From DATHTK01 sp035463295 (lineage in GTDB: Bacteria; Actinomycetota; Rubrobacteria; Rubrobacterales; Rubrobacteraceae), in the NCBI GenBank assembly GCA_035463295.1, contig DATHTK010000114.1, positions 11,549 to 75,548 of the forward strand: a stretch of 64,000 nt of DNA, in the 5' to 3' direction. Below, in pieces: positions 41,000 through 49,372 of this stretch. A program made the position numbers and the translations under genes. Numbering within the stretch: the first letter of the stretch is position 1; each line of letters begins with the position of its first letter. The notes under the pieces are model-generated. The model was not told where the DNA came from. It was given only the letters and a program-made list of their open reading frames with translations, and made no database searches.

Positions 41000-42466
41000 T
41001 CAACCGTACAACTTCGGGTAGAGCCCCTGGTAGCGGGCGTAGGCCTCGTCGTAGACCCGGGCCGCCTCGTCGGGCTCCACAGAGTCATCCGGCTCGGGCG
41101 CGAGGGAGAGCGTATCCCCGATACTCTGGTAGACACCGGAGGCGATGCCGGCCAGGAGCGCGGCTCCGCGGGCGGAGGCCACGGGAGCGACGTGCTCTGG
41201 CAGCAGCCACAGCGGGCGCCCGAGCACGTTCGCGAGCAGTTGCCGCCAGGGTCCGCCGGAGGTCCCGCCGGCGCCGCCGCCCGCGAGCCTCAGCTCCGGT
41301 ACGCGCGGCTCCCTCTCCTCCAGAGCTTCGAGACCCTCCCTGAGCGCGAAGGCTACGCCCTCGAGCGCAGCGCGCAGCAGGTGGCCGCGGCCGTGATCCA
41401 GGCCGAGGCCCGTCCACGCTCCGCGCGCCGAGGGGTCGAACCGCGGCGTCCGCTCGCCGCTCAGGTACGGAAGAAAGACAACGCCTCCCGCGCCCGGCGG
41501 CACCGCAAACGCCTCCTCGTAGACCTCATCCCAGGAGACCCGCAGGACCTTGCGGGCCCACTCCAGGGCGAGCCCGGCGTTCTGGATCGCCGCCATCGAG
41601 TACCAGAGACCGGGCGGCTCCGCCGCTGCCGTCCGGTAGAGGTGTACTCTTTCGTGAGGGTCAGGCTCGGGCGTATCCCTCGGGGTCACGATCTGGCCCC
41701 CGGTTCCGACGGTGAGCTGGACGGCGCCTGGCCCCAGGAGCCCGGTGCCGACCATCGCCGCCGCAGTGTCGGCCGCACCCGCCGCGACCGGCACCCCTGC
41801 CCGCAGCCCGAGGCTCCCCGCGGCCTCTTCCGTCAACACTCCGGCGGCGTCGGTTGAGGCGACGATGGGTGCGAGGAGGTCGGCGCGCAAGCCCAGGGCC
41901 TCGACCACCGGGTAGGCCCAACCATCCGACAGGAGGTCGTAGAGCAGGGTCGCTGAGGCGTCGGAGGGCTCGGCCGCCGCCTCCCCCGTGAGGCGCATCC
42001 GGATCCAATCCTTCGGCTGCAGAGCCCAGCGCGCGCTGGAGTACACCCCGGCCTCATGGCCTCGCAGCCACAGGAGGCTCGGTCCGGCCATCCCCACTGC
42101 GGGCGGGTTCGCGAGCCCCGCTCTGGCCTCTTCACCGAGCGCCCGGTAGGCAGCGAGCTCTTCGCCCGAGCGCGCGTCGGCCCACAGGATCGCGGATCGC
42201 AACGGACGCCCCGCGCCGTCCGCGAGCACGATGCCGTGCATCTGGCCGGAGAGCCCGACCGCCGCCACCTGCGCGCCGCGCGGGCCCACTGCAACCCTCG
42301 CGGCCTCGGCGGCCGCCTCCCACCACTCCTCGGGAGAGGACTCGGCCCGTCCCGGGCGGGTCGAACGCACAGGATAGGAGGCCGACGCCTCACCTAGAGT
42401 CACGCCGCGTTCGTCGACGAGCAGGGCCTTGACCGAGCCGGTCCCAAGGTCCAGACCCAAGAACAT
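41000..42466 (-). CDS. xylB: Xylulokinase
   Basis: A 488-residue FGGY-family sugar kinase. The phosphate loop FLGLDLGTGSVKALLVDE, substrate segment GLSGQMHGIVL (typical of XylB), FLPYLSGERTPRFDP and GGGAGGTSGGPWRQLLANVLG are all present. It phosphorylates D-xylulose for the pentose phosphate pathway. ATG 42466 has GGGGGAGGAACGCG upstream. No xylose isomerase or transporter is nearby, so it may stand alone. Confidence 0.9.
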   Translation of the reverse strand: MFLGLDLGTGSVKALLVDERGVTLGEASASYPVRSTRPGRAESSPEEWWEAAAEAARVAVGPRGAQVAAVGLSGQMHGIVLADGAGRPLRSAILWADARSGEELAAYRALGEEARAGLANPPAVGMAGPSLLWLRGHEAGVYSSARWALQPKDWIRMRLTGEAAAEPSDASATLLYDLLSDGWAYPVVEALGLRADLLAPIVASTDAAGVLTEEAAGSLGLRAGVPVAAGAADTAAAMVGTGLLGPGAVQLTVGTGGQIVTPRDTPEPDPHERVHLYRTAAAEPPGLWYSMAAIQNAGLALEWARKVLRVSWDEVYEEAFAVPPGAGGVVFLPYLSGERTPRFDPSARGAWTGLGLDHGRGHLLRAALEGVAFALREGLEALEEREPRVPELRLAGGGAGGTSGGPWRQLLANVLGRPLWLLPEHVAPVASARGAALLAGIASGVYQSIGDTLSLAPEPDDSVEPDEAARVYDEAYARYQGLYPKLYG

Positions 42467-42495
42467 CGCGTTCCTCCCCCTCTCGCCCGATCAAC

Positions 42496-42528
42496 TGTAG
42501 GGCCGGAGCGGATCGCCCCGGCCCTACA
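42496..42528. terminator. Hairpin between sortase and xylB genes
   Basis: Arms TGTAGGGCCGG and CCGGCCCTACA (11 bp) around an 11-base loop lie between the sortase stop and the xylB start. There is no T-tract on either strand. It could terminate sortase transcription or act as an mRNA-stabilising structure. Confidence 0.5.
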
Positions 42529-42557
42529 CGAGAAGACCGTCCTATGAACCCCGGCCC

Positions 42558-43211
42558 TTACGCCTCCTTTATGTCCTCGAGCTCGGCCCGGATGATGACG
42601 CGGTCGGAGTAGTCCGGCAGAGTGCAAGTCTGCAAGGTGACTATGTTCCTGCCCTCAATCGGCGCGAGCACCGAGAGGTCCGTGGGCTCGACGATGAATT
42701 TCTGGAAGACCTTGTAGCTGTACTCACGACCCTCCGAGTCGGTGATGAAAACCTCGTCGCCCTTCTTCAGGTCCTCGAGGTCGTAGAAGGCTCTCCAGCT
42801 GTTGGTATCCTCGAAGCCGAGGCGATGGCCGGCGATGTAGACGTTCGCCTCCTCCTCCCACGGGAACCCCGTGTACTTGAGGTGTACCGCAGCGTAGTCG
42901 CGGAACAGAACGTCGTCGTTGCCGAGGCCGGTGGGGATCTCGTCGTTCTCGATCTCCGCCAGCTTCGGAACGGTGAGCCTCATCATCTCGTCGGCCGGAG
43001 GCTCCACAGCGTTCACCGTCTCACCCTCGTCCTCCTGAGAGCCCTGATTCGGCGCGACCTGCTCGTCCGGGGCCTGAGTGGACTCCCGCTGCCCTCCTCC
43101 GCCTCCAGAGTCGTCGGAGGACGACTGCTCGCTCGCGCCACAGGCGGCCAGCGTCACCACCGCCACCAACGCCGCGAGTATCAGAACCAGTTTCCTCAAG
43201 CGCATCTCCAT
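42558..43211 (-). CDS. Sortase-family protein with a lipoprotein signal
   Basis: A 217-residue protein. Residues 1-23 form a signal peptide ending in the lipobox LAAC (Cys24), followed by a Ser/Gly/Gln-rich linker to about residue 75. The sortase beta-barrel follows: VYIAGHRLGF (catalytic His), TLQTCTLPDYSDRVIIRAE (catalytic Cys196 and the Arg). This resembles class D/E sortases of actinobacteria, which join secreted proteins to the wall. Sortases usually have a transmembrane anchor; a lipid anchor is unusual. ATG 43211 is preferred to GTG 43214; ATG 43205 is also possible. Confidence 0.85.
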   Translation of the reverse strand: MEMRLRKLVLILAALVAVVTLAACGASEQSSSDDSGGGGGQRESTQAPDEQVAPNQGSQEDEGETVNAVEPPADEMMRLTVPKLAEIENDEIPTGLGNDDVLFRDYAAVHLKYTGFPWEEEANVYIAGHRLGFEDTNSWRAFYDLEDLKKGDEVFITDSEGREYSYKVFQKFIVEPTDLSVLAPIEGRNIVTLQTCTLPDYSDRVIIRAELEDIKEA

Positions 43212-43797
43212 CACCTCTGAGTGTCGTGCCGCTGGCCTCCGAGCCTACGGATAGATCCTAGCCGCCGAAAATAACAGGCCGGTAACGTTGCGATCAAAGC
43301 TTGGTTACACCGGCCACTCTACTCACTGCGCAACGTGCCAACTCGCGCCGGGGCATATATTAAGGTTTGTTGTAGCAGCTGTAAAGGTCAAATTCTCTCA
43401 TCCTCCCTGCGCCGTGAGGACCCGGTACCGCAGGTTAGGCTCGTGGGCGAGAGCCCCGGCGCCGGCGTTTGTGGCAGCGTAGCGCGTGGAATTCGTCCTG
43501 TATGCGGTTGGCGGATTGGTCCTGTCGGTCGGATGCGCGCTGGAGGGCCTGCCCTGCCAGAAAGGGCTCCACATGCAGCGGGAATAGTACCTCGTAAGCC
43601 TCCACACGACGTTGCTCTGCCTGGTAGGCGGCGGGGAGGGCCAGCTCGCTCTGCCGGAACGCCCGGCGGAACTCTTCTGAGTCAGAGAGATAGCAACCGC
43701 AGAAGGCCCCGCCAATTATCTGACTCCGAAATCTTGATATATCTGAATATATGTGTATACTGCATATAGTGGATGACAGCTAACCAATAGAGGAGTA
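43212..43797. other. 586-base intergenic region with a possible decayed frame
   Basis: Divergent promoter region between the sortase and the helical protein. On the minus strand (about 43735-43455) a start-less frame reads GAFCGCYLSDSEEFRRAF and then RVEAYEVLFPLHVEPFLAGQ, with gene-like codon bias. It may be a truncated gene, but the family is not recognised. An AT-rich stretch at 43725-43780 probably holds the promoter of the downstream gene. Confidence 0.35.
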
Positions 43798-44310
43798 ATG
43801 AGAGTGGCTACCATAGAGAAGGCGAACAAAGCGGTGGAGGGGCTGGCGAAGACGACCGGCGACTCGTACAAGACGGTAGTGGACCATATCATCACCTTGC
43901 AGGAGCGGAACATCAGGTTCGCGCAGGGGATCTTCGAGGAGACTGCGGGTGAGATCCGCTCGCAGGCGGAGAGTAACCGGGTGATGACCCGGGAGCTCGT
44001 CGAGCGGACCGAGCGCCAGCGCGACGCCGTGCAGGTCCTCACCCGGGAGACGGTGGACGCCTACATGGACCTCGTTTACGCCCCCTTCGCCTACTACAGG
44101 GAGGGCCTGCGTCTCGTGGAGAACGGGATCAGCGGCGGCGGGTTCCCCATCCCGGGCTATGACGAGCTGAACGTTGGGGAGATCTCGGGCAGGCTCGACG
44201 GCCTTTCTGCGGCCCAGATCCGCGAGTTGCGCGAGTACGAGAAGCGCAACAAGAACCGCGAGACCCTGATCGAGCAGTTCGACCGCAAGCTCAAGGCCGT
44301 CTCCGCTTAA
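43798..44310 (+). CDS. Phasin-like helical protein
   Basis: This 170-residue protein is almost entirely helical. Residues 1-105 are a coiled-coil/phasin-like bundle (AVEGLAKTTGDSYKTVVDHI, RSQAESNRVMTRELVERT). The tail has YDELNVGEISGRLDGLSAAQ and RELREYEKRNKNRETLIEQF, a short motif found in many actinobacterial proteins. A role on storage granules or as a structural protein is possible but unproven. ATG 43798 follows AGAGGAG; GTG 43804 is a reasonable alternative with better spacing. A strong hairpin follows the stop. Confidence 0.7.
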   Translation: MRVATIEKANKAVEGLAKTTGDSYKTVVDHIITLQERNIRFAQGIFEETAGEIRSQAESNRVMTRELVERTERQRDAVQVLTRETVDAYMDLVYAPFAYYREGLRLVENGISGGGFPIPGYDELNVGEISGRLDGLSAAQIRELREYEKRNKNRETLIEQFDRKLKAVSA

Positions 44311-44348
44311 AGGAGGCTTCGGCCGTCAGGACTTTACGGGCCGGCAAT

Positions 44349-44382
44349 CAGGAGGGCTGGGGAGTTCTCCCCGGCCCTCCTG
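44349..44382 (+). terminator. Strong GC hairpin after the phasin-like gene
   Basis: A 15-bp stem (CAGGAGGGCTGGGGA against its complement, one G-U pair) with loop GTTC, 39 bases past the stop. No T-tract follows, so it may be an intrinsic terminator of the U-less type often seen in actinobacteria. It also lies downstream of the convergent CsbD gene. Confidence 0.7.
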
Positions 44383-44424
44383 TCCGTTCAGCGACTCGTC
44401 TTACTGGAACTTGGGACCTTACAG

Positions 44425-44613
44425 CTACTTGAGTAGATCCTTCAGGTGGCCCTTTTTCTCCTTTATCGTGCCCTTGCGCTGGTCAGCGCGGCCCTCGGAC
44501 TTCTTGGCTTTGTCGCCGGTAAGGGCCCCTGAGGCCTCTTTGAGGCGGCCCTTGGCCCTGTCCATCATCCCTTCGTTTCTGTCGTCCCTACCGGTGTTGC
44601 TCCGCCTGCCCAT
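44425..44613 (-). CDS. CsbD-like stress protein
   Basis: A 62-residue, highly charged Lys/Gly/Asp-rich protein of the CsbD family: DRAKGRLKEASGALTGDKAKK then GRADQRKGTIKEKKGHLKDLL. CsbD proteins are general-stress-induced and probably disordered; the biochemical role is unknown. ATG 44613 follows CGAGGAGAGTT. Confidence 0.85.
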   Translation of the reverse strand: MGRRSNTGRDDRNEGMMDRAKGRLKEASGALTGDKAKKSEGRADQRKGTIKEKKGHLKDLLK

Positions 44614-44678
44614 AACTCTCCTCGTCCCCGGGTGCTTTGCTACCCGAGTGCGTACCCGGCGGGAAAGGGAGCTAAACG

Positions 44679-47114
44679 CTAGGTGGGGTCTCCCTCGGCC
44701 TCGCCGGAGTGGGGCGGACGACCCGAGAGGTCGGCGTCGCGCGTACCGGAGGCCTGGCCGCGCGCCTCTTGCAGTGCCTGCCAGACTCTGAAGGGCGAGG
44801 CCGGCATGTCTATGTGGGTGACGCCTTCGTGCGAGAGCGCGTCTATGACCGCGTTTATGACGGCGGGCTGGGCGGCGATGGCCCCCGACTCGCCGATGCC
44901 CTTCACGCCCATGGGGTTGGTCGGTGACGGAACCTCGGTGCGGTCGAGGGTAAAGTTCGGCACCTCGGGGGCTCCGGGGATCAGGTAGTCCACCATCGTA
45001 CCGGTCGTCAGGTTGCCATCCTCGTCGTAGACGGCCTCTTCGTAGAGCGCCTGCGCTATACCCTGGGCTATGCCGCCGTGCAGCTGCCCGTCCACGATCG
45101 CCGGATTCACCACGGGGCCGCAGTCGTCCACCGCCACGTACCTAGGGATCTTCACCATCCCGGTCTCGGTATCCACCTCGACGATGCAGACGTGCGTTCC
45201 GTAAGGCCAGGTGAAGTTCGGCGGGTCGAAGACGTGGTCCGCGCTCAACACCGGCTCCATGCCCTCGGGGAGATCGTCCGCGAGGTACGCGGCACCGGCG
45301 ACCCTGCGCATGCTCACGTTCTGCTCTGGCGAGCCCGCGACGCTGAACTTGCCCCCCTCGAACTCGATATCTCCCTCCGCCGCCTCGAGCATGTGGGCCG
45401 CTATCTTCTTCGCCTTCTCCACGACCTTGTCGCAGGCGAGAGAGACGGCAACGCCACCGACCGGCAGGCTCCTGGATCCGTAGGTGTCGCGCCCGTAGGG
45501 AGCTATGGCGGTGTCGCCGTGGAGGACCTCCACGTCATCGACGTCGACGCCGAGAGCGTCGGCGGCTATCTGGGACCAGCTGGTGACGTGGCCCTGGCCG
45601 TGGGGCGAGGTGCCGGTTATCACCTCGACCTTGCCCGAGGCGAGCATCCGCACCGAGGCGGCTTCCCAGCCGCCGCTCTGGAGGCGAACGCCGGCAGCGA
45701 CCTTCGACGGGGAGAGACCGCCACTCTCGGTGAAATTACCGATACCGATACCGAGTTGGACAGGATCATTATTCTCGCGGCGGCGGCGCTGTTCGGCGCG
45801 CAGGCCCTCGTAGTCGGCGAGCTCGAGGGCCCTGCGCATGCAGGTCTCGTAGTCCCCGGAATCGTACATCACGCCCGCTGGGGTCGTGGTGGGTTCGTCG
45901 AACGGGGGGATCAGGTTCTTCAAACGCAGCTCCGCTGGGTCCATGTCCAGCTCGCGGGCGAGGTCGTCCATGATTCTCTCGTGAGCGTAGGCGGCCTCGC
46001 TTCGCCCGGCGCCGCGGTAGGCGTCTGTTGGCGTCAGGTTGGTGAAGACCCCGATGCACTCGAAGGAGTAGGCGTCGAAGGTGTAGAGGCCGGGGTAGGT
46101 AAAGGAGCCGAAGATCGCGATCCCGGGCGTCAGGAGCTGCAGGTACGCGCCCATGTCCGCCAGCAGCTTGACCTTCATGCCGAGGATCTTGCCGTCCCTC
46201 CTCGCGGCGAGCTCGATGTGCTGGACCTGGCCGCGCCCGTGGGTGGTCGCCAGGTGGTTCTCCGAGCGGTCCTCGACCCACTTGAGGGGGACTTCGAGCC
46301 GGCGCGCGAGCGCGAGCGCGAGCGCCTCCTCCGCGTACACGTTCAACTTGGAGCCGAAGCCGCCCCCCACGTCGGGAGCGACGACCCGCAGCTTCGTCTC
46401 CGGGACGCCGCAAATGAGGGCGAGTATGTCCTTCACGAAGTGGGGGACCTGCGTCGAGGAGTAAATCGTTACGGCGCCGGTCGCCGGCTCGGGGTTCGCC
46501 ACGACGGCGCGCGGCTCGATGGCGCTCGGGATCAGGCGTTGTTGAATATAACGCCCGCTCACGACCACGTCGGCCTCCGAGAAGGCGTTCTCCACGTCAC
46601 CGGTCCCAAGGGTCCAGGTGTAGCAGTGGTTGGTGCCGAGCGCCTCGTGCACCAGCGGCGCGTCCTCCTCCAGGGCCGCTTCCACGTCGACCACCGCCGG
46701 GAGCGGCTCGTAGTCCACTTCTATGTAGTCGAGGGCGTCCTGAGCCAGATAGCGGTCGGTCGCGAGCACGACGGCGACGCCGTCGCCCGCGTGGTTCACC
46801 TCGTCCCGGGCCAGGGGCCAGTGGTCCGGAATCCTTATGTCCTCGGTAACCGGCCAGCCGGTAGGGATGCCTATAGCCCACTCCTCCGCCAGCTCCTCGC
46901 CGGTAAAGACGGCGACGACGCCGGGGCGGTCCATCGCCGCGGAGACGTCGATGTTCGAGATCCTCGCGTGGGCGTAGGGGCTGCGCAGGAGCACCATATG
47001 GAGCATGCCCGGCAGCCGGATCTCGTCCGTGAAGTTCGTGTGCCCCGTAAGGAGAGCCGGGTCCTCCTTGCGCAGGACGCTGTTCCCCATGTACCGCCGG
47101 GCCGTCTCCGTCAT
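44679..47114 (-). CDS. Xanthine dehydrogenase/CODH-family molybdopterin subunit, form II
   Basis: An 811-residue large subunit of the molybdenum hydroxylase family. The active-site loop AYRGAGR (about 365) is the form II CoxL-like type, not the AYRCSFR of genuine CO dehydrogenase, so the substrate is probably an aldehyde, purine or other heterocycle. DVGGGFGSKL, GTSPHGQGHVTSWSQIAADAL and the closing GVKGIGESGAIAA with the catalytic Glu are intact. It normally needs FAD and [2Fe-2S] subunits, but none is adjacent. ATG 47114 behind AGGAGGAGATC is chosen over 47159. A biotin-carrier gene lies upstream on the same strand. Confidence 0.9.
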   Translation of the reverse strand: MTETARRYMGNSVLRKEDPALLTGHTNFTDEIRLPGMLHMVLLRSPYAHARISNIDVSAAMDRPGVVAVFTGEELAEEWAIGIPTGWPVTEDIRIPDHWPLARDEVNHAGDGVAVVLATDRYLAQDALDYIEVDYEPLPAVVDVEAALEEDAPLVHEALGTNHCYTWTLGTGDVENAFSEADVVVSGRYIQQRLIPSAIEPRAVVANPEPATGAVTIYSSTQVPHFVKDILALICGVPETKLRVVAPDVGGGFGSKLNVYAEEALALALARRLEVPLKWVEDRSENHLATTHGRGQVQHIELAARRDGKILGMKVKLLADMGAYLQLLTPGIAIFGSFTYPGLYTFDAYSFECIGVFTNLTPTDAYRGAGRSEAAYAHERIMDDLARELDMDPAELRLKNLIPPFDEPTTTPAGVMYDSGDYETCMRRALELADYEGLRAEQRRRRENNDPVQLGIGIGNFTESGGLSPSKVAAGVRLQSGGWEAASVRMLASGKVEVITGTSPHGQGHVTSWSQIAADALGVDVDDVEVLHGDTAIAPYGRDTYGSRSLPVGGVAVSLACDKVVEKAKKIAAHMLEAAEGDIEFEGGKFSVAGSPEQNVSMRRVAGAAYLADDLPEGMEPVLSADHVFDPPNFTWPYGTHVCIVEVDTETGMVKIPRYVAVDDCGPVVNPAIVDGQLHGGIAQGIAQALYEEAVYDEDGNLTTGTMVDYLIPGAPEVPNFTLDRTEVPSPTNPMGVKGIGESGAIAAQPAVINAVIDALSHEGVTHIDMPASPFRVWQALQEARGQASGTRDADLSGRPPHSGEAEGDPT

Positions 47115-47232
47115 CGCGAGATCTCCTCCTTCGCGGTCGCCCTTTCCCAAGCAACGCAAGCCTCGGATAAGGATTGTGCTGACGCCCCGACCCCTCCAAC
47201 AAGAGAGCTCAGCGGGAGGGTGCGGCCGGAGC

Positions 47233-47469
47233 TTACTCCAGCTCTACGAGGTCCTGCCCGGCGTCGACGGCGTCCTCGCTCTCGACGAGAAACTTCGAGA
47301 CGGTGCCGTCGTCTTCGGCCGTCACCTCGTGGAAGGACTTCATCACCTCTATGAGGCCGACTGTATCGCCGGCGGAGACCTGATCCCCCTCGTTAACGTA
47401 GACGTCGCTCTCGGGATCGGGGCGACGGTAGAATGTGCCGGGCATCTGCGCTTTGATGGTCTTGGCCAA
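47233..47469 (-). CDS. Biotin carboxyl carrier-type protein
   Basis: A 78-residue biotinyl domain without the long N-terminal part of normal AccB. The acceptor lysine is K44 in EVMKSFHEV rather than the usual AMKM, a form typical of carriers found next to 5-oxoprolinase genes. The barrel motifs GTFYRRPDPES, VNEGDQVSAGDTVGLIE and VESEDAVDAGQDLVELE are complete. TTG 47469 follows AAAGGAGCG. It lies 26 bases after pxpA. It presumably carries CO2 for the accC gene product and the PxpB/C subunits (inference). Confidence 0.88.
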   Translation of the reverse strand: MAKTIKAQMPGTFYRRPDPESDVYVNEGDQVSAGDTVGLIEVMKSFHEVTAEDDGTVSKFLVESEDAVDAGQDLVELE

Positions 47470-47495
47470 GGGGGTACGCTCCTTTAGTCAGTCGC

Positions 47496-48269
47496 TCAGG
47501 AAACCCTGTGTTGTGCCCTGCCGAGGGGCCTTATCTCGATATCGTTCTCTGCGAGCTTGCGGGCTATCGTCTCGGCGAGCCTGACCGCGCCGGGGGTGTC
47601 GCCGTGGACGCAAACGGAGTCGGAGGCGACCTCGATATCGTTACCGGTCTCGGTCCTGACCCGTCCCTCGGTTACGGCCCGTACGACCCGGTCGCCGATC
47701 TCCTCGGGGTCGAGCTCCTCGGTGACGGCTCGGGTGAAGACGATCTGACCGTCGTCGTTGTACTCGCGGTCGGCGTAGAACTCGGCCGCTACCGGCTGGT
47801 CCATCTTCTGCGCCAGCTCGTAGGTCACGGAGGCCCGCATGCAGAAGAGCAGGAGGTCCGGATCGACGCCCTGCATCGCCTCGATGATCGCACGCGAGAG
47901 CTCCTCGTCGCGGGCGGCGATCATATAGAGCGCCCCGTGCGGTTTGACGTGCTGCACCTCCAGGTCGTAGAGGCGGGCGAACTCCCTCAGAGCGCCGAGC
48001 TGGTAGAGGAGCTCGTCGTGAACCTCGTCTGGAGAGAGCTGGATCTCCCTGCGGCCGAAGCCTACGAGGTCCCGGTAGCCGGAGTGGATGCCGACGGCCA
48101 CACCGTTCTCCCTGGCAAGCGCGACGGTCCTGCGCATGACGTGCGGGTCGCCGCCATGGAAGCCCCCCGCCACGTTCGCGGAGGAGATGTACTGCATCAT
48201 CTCCTCATCGAAGCCCATCTTCCAGGGGCCGAAGCTCTCCCCCATGTCGCAGTTGAGATCTATCCGCAT
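47496..48269 (-). CDS. pxpA: 5-Oxoprolinase subunit A (LamB/YcsF family)
   Basis: A 257-residue protein of the LamB/YcsF family, subunit A of the ATP-dependent bacterial 5-oxoprolinase that opens pyroglutamate to glutamate. Starts with the signature MRIDLNCDMGESFGPW; SANVAGGFHGGDP, VGIHSGYRDLVGFGRR and HVKPHGALY follow, then EFYADREYNDDG and CVHGDTP. ATG 48269 follows AGAGGGAGGC. It is third in pxpB-pxpC-pxpA-carrier. Confidence 0.93.
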   Translation of the reverse strand: MRIDLNCDMGESFGPWKMGFDEEMMQYISSANVAGGFHGGDPHVMRRTVALARENGVAVGIHSGYRDLVGFGRREIQLSPDEVHDELLYQLGALREFARLYDLEVQHVKPHGALYMIAARDEELSRAIIEAMQGVDPDLLLFCMRASVTYELAQKMDQPVAAEFYADREYNDDGQIVFTRAVTEELDPEEIGDRVVRAVTEGRVRTETGNDIEVASDSVCVHGDTPGAVRLAETIARKLAENDIEIRPLGRAQHRVS

Positions 48270-48397
48270 GATGCCTCCCTCTGGTCGGCAGCTTGTCAGT
48301 TATCTTCGACCAGGACCTCGCCCGCCGACACTCGACCGACCACTCTGCACAAGGAATGCCTCTGAGAACGGCTCGTCTGAGATGCTGGCTAGCGGAC

Positions 48398-49372
48398 TCA
48401 CTGAAGTGAGTCCTTTATCTCTGTCATCTGTTCCCGCCGCTCCTTGCGAGCGCTCAACGCTTCTTCGAGGTCCACGGAGCGGAATCGGGTCTTGTCGTTG
48501 GTCTTGGTCTGAGCGAGTCGGTCGCGGTCCGCGCTTATGACGGTGCCGATGGTCGCGTAGCCGCCACCCGTAACGGCGTCGTTCATGAGCACTATGGGCT
48601 CGACCCCGCCAGGGACCTGGATGGACCCGATGGGATAGCCGAAGTCCACGACGTTGGCCTGGTCGGCGCCGGCTCCTGCCGGCTGCTCGCGCTCTACGAA
48701 CTTGAGCTCGCCGCCCTTGTAGCGGTAGCCGACGCGGTCGGCGTCCGGGGTCACCGTCCACGTGGTGCTCAGGAACTCCTCCATGCTCTCCTCGGTGAGC
48801 CGGTAGGAGGCGAGACCGACGATCACGCGCAGCTCCGTCTCTTTGGAGTAGGCCGGGATGTGGTCGTCGTCGACACGACGGCCGATCCGGTCCGAGCGGC
48901 CTGTGGCCTCCATCACCGCGAGCTCGTCGCCCTCCTGAAGCGCGCGGCCCTCGTGTCCGCCGAGCCCGATCAGGGTGTACGTCGAGCGGCTGTGCATGAA
49001 GACGGGAACGTCTATGCCGCCGGCGATGGCGAGGTAGGACCGCGCACCGCTATTGAGGTAGTCGAAGGAGAGAACGTCGCCCTCCCTCACCTGCAACGCC
49101 TCCCAGGTCGCTGCCTGCTCGCCGTTGATCTTCGGCGGCATCTCCGCGCCGGTCACGGCGATCACGGCGTCCGCGGTGAACTCTAGTTCGGGTCCGAAGT
49201 ACGTTATCTCGAGCCCCGCAGCCCCTTCTTCGTTCCCGACGAGATAGTTGCCGACCTGGTACGAGAAGACGTCCATCGCACCGCTCGGGGGCATCCCTAT
49301 GGCGTACTCGCCGAAGCGGCCCGTGTCCTGCACGGTGGTAAGAAGGCCGGGGCTCTTGACCCTAATCGTCAT
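48398..49372 (-). CDS. pxpC: 5-Oxoprolinase subunit C (biotin-dependent carboxyltransferase family)
   Basis: A 324-residue AHS2/KipA-type domain, related to the C-terminal carboxyltransferase half of urea carboxylase. Motifs are SPGLLTTVQDTGRFG, GMPPSGAMD, LEITYFGP and QPVVMNDAVTGGGY-like IVLMNDAVTGGGYATIG. It overlaps the pxpB stop by eleven bases, so B and C are co-translated and form the complex. Here the urea-carboxylase-like relationship is strengthened by the nearby biotin carrier and biotin carboxylase genes. Confidence 0.92.
   Translation of the reverse strand: MTIRVKSPGLLTTVQDTGRFGEYAIGMPPSGAMDVFSYQVGNYLVGNEEGAAGLEITYFGPELEFTADAVIAVTGAEMPPKINGEQAATWEALQVREGDVLSFDYLNSGARSYLAIAGGIDVPVFMHSRSTYTLIGLGGHEGRALQEGDELAVMEATGRSDRIGRRVDDDHIPAYSKETELRVIVGLASYRLTEESMEEFLSTTWTVTPDADRVGYRYKGGELKFVEREQPAGAGADQANVVDFGYPIGSIQVPGGVEPIVLMNDAVTGGGYATIGTVISADRDRLAQTKTNDKTRFRSVDLEEALSARKERREQMTEIKDSLQ

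Noticed and set aside
44425..44443. Another CTTACAG-like stretch near the CsbD stop
   Set aside because: It lies at the 3' end of a gene rather than in a promoter and lacks the second arm of the 19-bp dyad.
45078..47354. 758-residue plus-strand open frame antisense to the molybdenum hydroxylase
   Set aside because: Antisense shadow of the molybdopterin subunit; composition is Val/Arg/Asp/Leu-rich without any family motif.
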